A DNA stretch of 64,000 nt from SZUA-309 sp050185825 (lineage in GTDB: Bacteria; Pseudomonadota; Gammaproteobacteria; Pseudomonadales; Azotimanducaceae). Where the stretch lies: contig JBFWZA010000004.1 of NCBI GenBank assembly GCA_050185825.1, forward strand, positions 62,001-126,000, given 5' to 3'. Under the pieces are notes generated by a model. That model was not told where the DNA came from. It did not search any database and saw only the letters and a program-made list of their open reading frames with translations. This document shows, piece after piece, positions 1-5,816 of the stretch. Made by a program: the position numbers and the translations under genes. Numbering within the stretch: the first letter of the stretch is position 1; each line of letters opens with the position of its first letter.

Positions 1-736
1 CACCGCCATCGACGAGCGGCTCAAAGTGGTGGTTGGCGTCTACTTGCTGGCGCTGCGCCATCCAGTGGTGGTGGCCCGGCAGCTCGCCACCATCGCCGAG
101 TCGGCGCCGGGCCAGCTCATTCTCGGCGTCGGGGTCGGCGGCGAGGACAGAAACGAGATCGCCATGTGCGGGGTGGATCCGGCCACCCGCGGTCGCCGCA
201 CGGACGAGTGCCTGACGGTGCTCCGGGGCCTCGCGGGGGGCGAACCCTATGACTTCCACGGCGAGTTCTTCTCCTTCGAGCGGGCAACCGTCATGCCGCC
301 GCCGGATCCGGCGATTCCGATCGTCATCGGTGGCCGGGTGGACGCTTCCCTCGAGCGGGCCGCACGCTTCGGCGACGGCTGGCTGGCGGTGTGGGTCTCG
401 CCGGAGCGGTTCGCCCGGGCAACGGCACAGGTCAACGCCCGGGCAGCGGCGCTCGGCCGGCCGGTTCCCGCCCTGCACGGCCTGCAGCTCTGGGCCGGCA
501 TCGACGACAACCGGGACCGGGCCCGCGCCCGCCTCGCGAAAGGCATGGAGAACTTCTACCACGTGCCCTTCGAGCGCTTCGAGAAATACAGCCCCTACGG
601 CACCGCTGCGGAGGTGGCCGACTTCCTGGCCCGCTATCGCGACGCGGGCTGCGAGCTGTTCAACATCATGCCGATCGCCGAGACGGATGCGGCCGGCATC
701 GACGCGGTGGCGGAGATCCGCGCCCGCCTCAACTGA
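1..736 (+). CDS. LLM-class flavin/F420-dependent oxidoreductase, 5'-truncated by the window edge
   Basis: The reading frame is open from base 2, so the true start lies upstream and only about the last 245 residues are visible. The motif LGVGVGGEDRNE, followed by the RRTDECL helix and the IPIVIGGRVDASLERAARFGDGW segment (split here as IPIVIGG and RAARFGDGW), is typical of bacterial luciferase-like monooxygenases, which form a TIM barrel binding FMN or F420. The substrate cannot be deduced. The stop codon falls inside the first unit of an 18-bp tandem repeat. A second member of the same superfamily is at 17804-18715 but is not a close copy. Confidence 0.85.
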   Translation, partial: TAIDERLKVVVGVYLLALRHPVVVARQLATIAESAPGQLILGVGVGGEDRNEIAMCGVDPATRGRRTDECLTVLRGLAGGEPYDFHGEFFSFERATVMPPPDPAIPIVIGGRVDASLERAARFGDGWLAVWVSPERFARATAQVNARAAALGRPVPALHGLQLWAGIDDNRDRARARLAKGMENFYHVPFERFEKYSPYGTAAEVADFLARYRDAGCELFNIMPIAETDAAGIDAVAEIRARLN

Positions 737-814
737 GGCGGCCGACTCGCCTGAGGCAGCCGACGCTCCTGAGGCAATCGACGCTCCTGAGACGACCGAC
801 TCGCCTGCGGCCGA
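725..814. repeat. 18-bp degenerate tandem repeat, about five units
   Basis: Units begin at 725, 743, 761, 779 and 797. The best pair is CGACGCTCCTGAGGCAAT (761-778) against CGACGCTCCTGAGACGAC (779-796). The first unit contains the stop codon of the oxidoreductase, so the array starts inside the coding end and runs into the gap before the CDF transporter. The period is a multiple of three. The frame would read through if the TGA were lost, which suggests expansion from a coding C-terminus or polymerase slippage. No function is evident. Confidence 0.7.
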
Positions 815-894
815 CCACCCGAGCTGAGCGCTGACGCGTCGGCACCAACGGGCGGAGCCGTTATACTCGGAGCTTTCCCGAGCGGACGGCTTTC

Positions 895-1791
895 TTGGCG
901 CATCCCCACCACCACGGGCACGACCACGACCACGCGATCACGAGGAACGAACGCCTGCTGGCACGCGCCTTCCTGCTGATCGGCGGCTTCATGTTCGTGG
1001 AGGTGATCGGCGGTCTGCTCGCCAACTCGCTGACCCTGTTGGCCGATGCCGGCCACATGTTTCTGGATGCGAGCGCCTTGGCCTTTTCCTGGTACGCGGT
1101 CCGCCTGTCGCGGCGCCTCACCGACGAGCGGCTGAGCTACGGCTACCACCGCTGGGAAGTGCTCGCGGCGTTCGTCAACGGGCTGACGCTGATGGCCCTG
1201 GTGGTGTGGATTCTCGTCGAGGCCTGGGAACGGCTGCAGTCGCCACAGGCCATGCTGCCGCTGCCGGCGCTGGCCGTGGCGTTCGCCGGCTTCATCGTCA
1301 ACGTGATCGCCTACCGCTGGCTGCACGGCAGTGACGACAGCGCCGCGGTGGAGAGCGCGGCCCTGCACGTGCTCGGCGACCTGCTCGGCTCCGTGGCGGC
1401 CATGACCGCGGCAATCGTCTACTGGCTCTCCGGCTGGCCGTACGCCGATCCGCTGCTCGCCGTGGTCATCGCGGCCATCCTCGGCCGCGGCGCCTGGCGC
1501 GTGCTCAGCGACGCCACCCACATCCTCCTCGAGGGCGTGCCGGACGGGATCAACCTGGAGTCGATCGCAGAGACCATCACCGCCCGCGTGCCCGGCGTCA
1601 CGGGTGTGCATCACCTGCACGCCTGGGCGCTGACCGCGCAACGCCCCCTGCTGACCCTGCACGCCAGCGTCGACGAGCCTGCGGATCTGTCGCTGGTGAT
1701 GCAGCGGATCAAGGCCGTGCTGTCCGAGGACTTCGGCATCGAGCACTCCACCGTGCAGGTGGATCACGGCCAGTGCCCCGACCACAAATAA
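895..1791 (+). CDS. CDF-family heavy-metal cation exporter (Zn/Co/Cd-type)
   Basis: A 298-residue cation diffusion facilitator that exports divalent metal (probably zinc) from the cytoplasm by proton antiport. The N-terminus is His-rich (HPHHHGHDHDH), as in the ZitB/CzcD group. Six hydrophobic segments follow. The metal-site motifs are visible: DAGHMFLD in TM2 and HVLGD in TM5. The cytoplasmic C-terminal domain contains GVHHLHAW. The start is TTG; there is no strong Shine-Dalgarno, and a TATACT -10-like hexamer lies at 862-867. It overlaps dgkA by one base (TAATG), so the two are probably co-translated. Substrate specificity is inferred from the family. Confidence 0.9.
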   Translation: MAHPHHHGHDHDHAITRNERLLARAFLLIGGFMFVEVIGGLLANSLTLLADAGHMFLDASALAFSWYAVRLSRRLTDERLSYGYHRWEVLAAFVNGLTLMALVVWILVEAWERLQSPQAMLPLPALAVAFAGFIVNVIAYRWLHGSDDSAAVESAALHVLGDLLGSVAAMTAAIVYWLSGWPYADPLLAVVIAAILGRGAWRVLSDATHILLEGVPDGINLESIAETITARVPGVTGVHHLHAWALTAQRPLLTLHASVDEPADLSLVMQRIKAVLSEDFGIEHSTVQVDHGQCPDHK

Positions 1792-2165
1792 TGATCAAAC
1801 CCCGCGACACCGGCCTCACACGGGTCTGGAAAGCCACCGTCTACTCGATCCAGGGACTGCAGGCGGCCTGGCGGCACGAATCTGCCTTCCGCCAGGAATG
1901 CGTCATCGCCCTGATTCTGCTGCCGGTGTCCTTCTGGATCGCCAAGTCCTGGGTCGAGGTGGCGGTGCTGATGGGCGTGTGCTTCCTGGTGCTCATCGTC
2001 GAGCTCCTGAACTCCGCCATCGAGGCGGTGGTGGACCGGGTGGGCCCCGAGCACCACGATCTGGCGGGGCAGGCCAAGGACATGGGCTCCGCGGCAGTGA
2101 TGCTGTCGCTGATCATGGCCGGCGGCACCTGGATGCTGATCGGTACCCACAACCTGCTGAGCTGA
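1791..2165 (+). CDS. dgkA: Diacylglycerol kinase, DgkA type
   Basis: A 124-residue integral membrane kinase that phosphorylates diacylglycerol to phosphatidate, recycling lipid by-products at the inner membrane. It has three hydrophobic helices, and the active-site signature ELLNSAIEAVVDR is intact, followed by KDMGSAAVM. Length matches the E. coli enzyme (about 120 residues). The ATG overlaps the stop of the CDF gene by one base, so this start is preferred over an upstream GTG at 1773. Confidence 0.95.
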   Translation: MIKPRDTGLTRVWKATVYSIQGLQAAWRHESAFRQECVIALILLPVSFWIAKSWVEVAVLMGVCFLVLIVELLNSAIEAVVDRVGPEHHDLAGQAKDMGSAAVMLSLIMAGGTWMLIGTHNLLS

Positions 2166-2237
2166 GCACCGCATACGCGGTTGAACCTCCGGCAGAGCGA
2201 CCGTGACCTACGGTCAAGCCGCTCGAGGAGGTGCATC

Positions 2238-2546
2238 ATGATCGTTTTCGGTATCGCCAGGAGCTACCGCGGACGCGCTGCCGTGCGCTGGCTCTGCCAC
2301 CACTGCGGGGAACGCGAGCAGACCGGGATGAAGGTCTTCCGCTACCTGCATCTCTGCCACCTGCCCGTGCTGCCGCTCGGCACCGGGCAGAGCCTGGTCT
2401 GCGATCACTGCGAACGCCTGGAGGTCGGCGGCGAGATCCACGCGGACCTCCGCCACCGGCTCAGGGAGCAGACCCTGTCCCTGCACCGCCCGCTCTGGCA
2501 CTTCGCCGGGCTGGTGCTGGTCGCCGGACTGATCGTCGCGAGCTGA
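2238..2546 (+). CDS. Small zinc-ribbon membrane protein, unknown function
   Basis: 102 residues. Two Cys pairs, CHHC near residue 16 and CDHC near residue 56, form a likely four-Cys zinc ribbon. A single C-terminal hydrophobic helix (FAGLVLVAGLIVA) would anchor it, with the ribbon in the cytoplasm. The start is well supported: GAGGAG at 2225-2230 precedes the ATG by 7 bases. Similar small zinc-ribbon proteins with a terminal membrane helix are widespread and uncharacterised. Gene neighbours give no functional clue. Confidence 0.75.
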   Translation: MIVFGIARSYRGRAAVRWLCHHCGEREQTGMKVFRYLHLCHLPVLPLGTGQSLVCDHCERLEVGGEIHADLRHRLREQTLSLHRPLWHFAGLVLVAGLIVAS

Positions 2547-2556
2547 GGCTTGCCGC

Positions 2557-4104
2557 CTACACCGCTGCCGGTCCGGGAAACTGCTCGCGCAGCACGCGCT
2601 TCAGGATCTTGCCGCTGGGATTGCGCGGGATGGCGTCGACGAACTCCACCCCTTTCGGCTGCTTGTAGCCGGCGAGCTTGCCGCGGCAGAACTCCAGCAC
2701 GTCCTTGGCCGTGAGCGTCTCGTCCTTGCGCACGACGATGGCGAGTGGTGACTCGCCCCACCGCGCCGACTCCTGGCCGATGACGGCGGCTTCCACGACG
2801 CCCGGGTGCTGTGCGAGCACACCCTCGATCTCCGCCGGGTACACATTCTCGCCGCCGGAGATGATCATGTCCTTGATCCGGTCCTGGATCGCGACGAAGC
2901 CTTCCTCGTTCATGGTGGCCACGTCGCCGGTACGCAGCCAGCCGTCGACCAGCGTTTCCGCGGAAGCCTCCGGGCGGTTCCAGTACTCGCGCATGATGTG
3001 CTTACCCCTCACCCAGACCTCGCCCGCTTCGCCGGGCGCGCAGGTCTCCCCCGCGTCGTTCACCACCTTCACCTCGGTGTGGAAAAAGGCCTTCCCCGTG
3101 GAGTCCGGGAAGCGCATGGCGTTGGCCGAGTCCATGACGCAGGCGGGACCGCAGGATTCGGTGAGGCCGTACACCTGCAGCAGGCCGATGCCGAGCTCGT
3201 GATAGAGCTTCGTCAGGGACACCGGCACGGGTGCTGCGCCGGTCATGATCCAGCGCAGGCTCGAGTAGTCGAAGCGCTTCTGATAATCGCCCACCTGCAC
3301 CATGAAATTGAGCATGGCGGGCACGGCGAGCCCGGTGGTGATCTTCTCCCGCTCGATCAGCTCCCAGGCGAGCGTCGGGTCGAAAGCCCGCATCACCACG
3401 CTGGTGGCGCCCGCATAGACGTTCACCGCCAGCGGCGTGAGGGCGCCGACGTGGAACATGGGCAGCGCGCCCAGATAGACGTCGCCCTCGTGGTAGTCCG
3501 TGGTCGCGGCGATGGTGAGGATGGCCCAGATCGCCGTGTCGTGGGTGTGCACCACGCCTTTCGGCAGGCCCGTGGTCCCCGACGTGTACATGATGTAGAG
3601 CATGTCGTCGTCCGCGGCCCGGGCCTCGGGCTCCGTGGCCGGCGCCGCGTCCCGGAACGCCTGGTAGGACTCGGCGAAGTGGGCGACGTCGCCATCCGCG
3701 GCCACCTGCAGCCACTGCATCACGTCCGTCTTCCCGCCCCGGCTGTGGAGCTCGGCCACGGTGTCGACGAAGTCGGTGTCGAAGATGAGGCGCTTCGTCT
3801 CGCTGTCCTTGAGAATGAACTCGAGCTCGTCCGCTACCAGGCGCCAGTTCAGGGGCACCACCACGGCGCCGATCTTCGCCAGCGCGAAGTAGGACTCCAT
3901 GAACTCGGCGCTGTTCATCAGCAGCAGCCCCACCCGTTCGCCTTTCTGCACGCCGGCGGCGATGAAGGCGTTGGCGAGGCGGTTGGCGCGGTCGTTCAGC
4001 TCACGGTAGGTCAGCCTGAGCGGCGAGTGGGAGTCCACGTAGGCTTCCCGGTCGGGTGTCAGGAATGCCCGCTTGGCGAGAAACAGGCCCAGGTTGTTCT
4101 GCAT
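2557..4104 (-). CDS. AMP-forming acyl-CoA synthetase / CoA ligase
   Basis: 515 residues of the ANL superfamily, activating a carboxylic acid to acyl-AMP and then acyl-CoA. The P-loop motif YTSGTTGLPKGVVH, the hinge region GWLRTGD and the C-terminal catalytic lysine motif PRNPSGKILKR are all present. The start at 4104 (MQNNLGLF) is chosen because GGAGGAGCG sits directly upstream; an upstream in-frame ATG at 4140 lacks this. Together with the acyl-CoA dehydrogenases and the enoyl-CoA hydratase elsewhere in the window it points to fatty or aromatic acid catabolism. The substrate is not readable. Confidence 0.92.
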   Translation of the reverse strand: MQNNLGLFLAKRAFLTPDREAYVDSHSPLRLTYRELNDRANRLANAFIAAGVQKGERVGLLLMNSAEFMESYFALAKIGAVVVPLNWRLVADELEFILKDSETKRLIFDTDFVDTVAELHSRGGKTDVMQWLQVAADGDVAHFAESYQAFRDAAPATEPEARAADDDMLYIMYTSGTTGLPKGVVHTHDTAIWAILTIAATTDYHEGDVYLGALPMFHVGALTPLAVNVYAGATSVVMRAFDPTLAWELIEREKITTGLAVPAMLNFMVQVGDYQKRFDYSSLRWIMTGAAPVPVSLTKLYHELGIGLLQVYGLTESCGPACVMDSANAMRFPDSTGKAFFHTEVKVVNDAGETCAPGEAGEVWVRGKHIMREYWNRPEASAETLVDGWLRTGDVATMNEEGFVAIQDRIKDMIISGGENVYPAEIEGVLAQHPGVVEAAVIGQESARWGESPLAIVVRKDETLTAKDVLEFCRGKLAGYKQPKGVEFVDAIPRNPSGKILKRVLREQFPGPAAV

Positions 4105-4270
4105 CGCTCCTCCGCACGTCTGCCGTAAAAACATCGGCATTCTACTGTCAGGTACCCCGCAATTCAGGCCTGTTACACCCCAAATCAGGCGCTGCGGCCC
4201 GTCCGGCGCGGGCCGTTACCGGCTGAAACCAATCGTTACAAAAAAGTTCGTGCCGTCCCCGGGGCCTTGC

Positions 4271-4298
4271 TTGCCCTGACTTCGAATTTACGTAGAAT
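4271..4298 (+). promoter_or_regulatory. Sigma-70-like promoter of upstream small RNA candidate
   Basis: TTGCCC at 4271-4276 and TAGAAT at 4293-4298 are separated by 16 bases. The predicted start is near 4305, at the base of the first hairpin of the RNA candidate. No TGTAC box is present, so this promoter is not obviously controlled by the neighbouring MerR protein. Confidence 0.5.
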
Positions 4299-4304
4299 GC
4301 GCGA

Positions 4305-4430
4305 CTTCTTTTCGGGCGCCAGTACGGGCCCGAACAAGAAAAGGCGTGGCGCGGTGTCTCTCTCCCCTTCCTCCCTATGCCGCGAAGACAGTGCCTCAAT
4401 GTGCTGTCGCCACGCCTCCCTCTTTTTCTC
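4305..4430 (+). ncRNA. Structured small RNA candidate 1 (upstream of MerR gene)
   Basis: There is no plausible reading frame here, but the predicted structure is strong. A 5' hairpin pairs 4306-4317 with 4328-4340 (12 bp, one bulge). Then comes a three-way junction: P1 AGGCGTG (4342-4348) with CACGCCT (4411-4417); P2 CGCGG (4350-4354) with CCGCG (4380-4384), closing a 25-base pyrimidine loop that contains CCTTCCTCCC; and P3 GACAGTGC (4387-4394) with GTGCTGTC (4401-4408). A T-rich stretch follows at 4421-4427. The C-rich loop is complementary to Shine-Dalgarno sequences, suggesting a trans-acting translational regulator. RNA candidate 2 downstream has the same layout with different bases in P2 and P3. 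Confidence 0.6.
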
Positions 4431-4487
4431 CCACCCGGCTCGCGACTAGCGTCAACTTTTTTGTGGAACTGTGTCCTGGACAGGGAC

Positions 4488-4510
4488 GTACAGGTTTTGT
4501 ACTGTTCATA
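4488..4510 (+). promoter_or_regulatory. TGTAC-box operator/promoter of the MerR gene
   Basis: GTACAGGTTTTGT (4488-4500) runs into TTTTGTACTGTTCATA (4495-4510). The latter matches 14 of 16 bases of the sequence at the promoter of RNA candidate 2 (5550-5565). The inverse complement of GTACAGGTTTTGT occurs at 5509-5521. The repeated TGTAC elements around a MerR-family gene suggest autoregulation, since LitR-type MerR proteins bind TGTACA-like repeats. Confidence 0.55.
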
Positions 4511-4528
4511 GCCCTTTCCCAACCATGG

Positions 4529-5482
4529 GTGAACCACCCGGTGAGTGCCGGAACGCAGGACCTCGACGGCGCCAACCGCCTGCACGGCGAAGACGACGGC
4601 GACCTCTACCGGATCGGTACCGTGGCCCAGCTCACCGGCATCGCGGTGGAGCGTCTGCGGGCCTGGGAGCGGCGTTACGGGCTCTCACCCGCCCATCGGG
4701 CCGGCAAGACCCGTTTCTACAGCGCCGTCCAGCTCGAGCGGCTGAAGAAGATCAAGCGCCTCATCGATGCCGGCCAGCCCATCAGCTCCCTGGTGGAGCT
4801 CACCGACGAGCAGCTCGACGAGCGCCAGGTGGCCGCACCCGCCGTCACCGGCCAGCCGGCGCGTACCGGCCTGATCGGGCCGAACCTGCTGGTGCTCGAG
4901 CAGAGCCAGGGCGAGGACCTGCGTATCCAGATCGCCGCCCGCTGGGCCAATCTGGAAGCCTTCGAGCGTGATCAGCTCGGCGTGGATCAGCTGGACGCGG
5001 TGGTCGTACAGCTGCCCGTGCTGGCGCTGGATCCCGTCGAGATCATTCAGGATTACTTTCCTGACGCGCAGATCGTCGTGCTCTACCAGTTCGGTACCGC
5101 CAACAACCTGAGCGCCGTGGAGGCCCGCGGCATCCCGACCCTGAAGTGGCCCACTCCCTGGCCCGACATCGAGAGCGCCGTGGCCAGCGTCCACCGGAGC
5201 GCCGGGGCGGGTGGCAAGGCCGTGGCCCGCCGGTTCTCGGACGAGGAGCTGGTCGCCATCGCCGCCAGCACCCTGTCCGATCCCACGGGCTGCCCGCAGC
5301 ATCTGGTGGAGCTCATCAGCCAGCTCAACGCCTTCGCGGATTACAGCCTGAGCCTGGACGACCGGCCGGATGCGCTGATGGAAGGCATCCACGCGGACGC
5401 GACCCAGGCGCGGGCGCATCTGGAGCGGGCACTGGAAGCGCTGGCCATGGACGAGGGCCTGATCGCCACGCCCGAGCCCTGA
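4529..5482 (+). CDS. MerR-family regulator with cobalamin-binding-like domain (LitR/CarH-like, B12 motif absent)
   Basis: About 317 residues. The N-terminal MerR winged helix reads YRIGTVAQLTGIAVERLRAW, then RYGL and RFYSAVQLERL. After a linker comes a Rossmann-like B12-binding-type domain (VVVQLPVLALDP to LKWPTPW). The canonical cobalamin motif DxHxxG is missing, as in LitR proteins that do not bind B12 themselves. The start is uncertain: GTG 4529 or GTG 4541, both just downstream of the TGTAC boxes. Longer in-frame extensions run through the upstream RNA and are rejected. The gene lies between two structured RNA candidates and probably controls itself and the downstream RNA. A light- or stress-response role is inference from the family. 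Confidence 0.8.
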   Translation: MNHPVSAGTQDLDGANRLHGEDDGDLYRIGTVAQLTGIAVERLRAWERRYGLSPAHRAGKTRFYSAVQLERLKKIKRLIDAGQPISSLVELTDEQLDERQVAAPAVTGQPARTGLIGPNLLVLEQSQGEDLRIQIAARWANLEAFERDQLGVDQLDAVVVQLPVLALDPVEIIQDYFPDAQIVVLYQFGTANNLSAVEARGIPTLKWPTPWPDIESAVASVHRSAGAGGKAVARRFSDEELVAIAASTLSDPTGCPQHLVELISQLNAFADYSLSLDDRPDALMEGIHADATQARAHLERALEALAMDEGLIATPEP

Positions 5483-5493
5483 GATTCGGGGCC

Positions 5494-5567
5494 TTCCGTA
5501 CAGGGTGAACAAAACCTGTACAAAAAACGAAAATAAGTGTTGACAGCACATTTGTACTGTACATAAT
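5494..5567 (+). promoter_or_regulatory. Promoter and TGTAC boxes driving RNA candidate 2
   Basis: TTGACA at 5540-5545 and CATAAT at 5562-5567 are 16 bases apart, a strong sigma-70 match. The spacer and -10 carry ATTTGTACTGTACATA (5550-5565), nearly identical to the box at the MerR promoter. Further TGTAC-type sites lie upstream at 5497-5503 and 5509-5521. Placement of a box over the spacer fits MerR-type control, where the regulator acts between -35 and -10. Confidence 0.65.
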
Positions 5568-5572
5568 GGACC

Positions 5573-5686
5573 CCAGATTCAGTTTAGGCGTGACCGTAGC
5601 TCCAATGCAGTCCTCCCTTTCAAGTGTCCTTCCCCCAGAAGAGGAGCTACTTTCAGCGGTGCCCACTGCTGACACGCCTTTTTTCT
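5573..5686 (+). ncRNA. Structured small RNA candidate 2 (downstream of MerR gene)
   Basis: It lies directly behind a strong promoter and has no reading frame. The predicted fold is a three-way junction. P1 is AGGCGTG (5586-5592) with CACGCCT (5673-5679). P2 is GTAGCTCC (5596-5603) with GGAGCTAC (5643-5650), closing a 39-base loop that holds TCCTCCC and CCTTCCCCC. P3 is CAGCGGT (5654-5660) with ACTGCTG (5665-5671). A six-T run (5679-5684) follows P1, as in an intrinsic terminator. P1 is identical to that of RNA candidate 1 while P2 and P3 differ but remain paired. I do not recognise it as a named RNA family. Confidence 0.65.
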
Positions 5687-5720
5687 TCTAGTTCGCGCCG
5701 ACCCGGCTCGAGCAACCCGC

Positions 5721-5749
5721 AAAACACCCCGGTCAATCCGGGGTGTTTT
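5721..5749. terminator. Strong bidirectional intrinsic terminator
   Basis: AAAACACCCCGG (5721-5732) and CCGGGGTGTTTT (5738-5749) form a perfect 12-bp stem with a five-base loop, flanked by A and T tracts on both strands. It would stop any read-through from RNA candidate 2 and isolates the MerR/RNA unit from the protease gene. Confidence 0.85.
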
Positions 5750-5816
5750 CGTTTGGAGGGCCTGAAAACCCGGCCGTTTCACACCTGAGGCCGCCGGCTT
5801 GTGGGATTATCGGCCC

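Noticed and set aside
4346..4528. N-terminal extension of the MerR protein through the upstream RNA
   Set aside because: The segment folds as structured RNA, precedes the TGTAC-box promoter, and encodes no MerR-like sequence before the winged helix.
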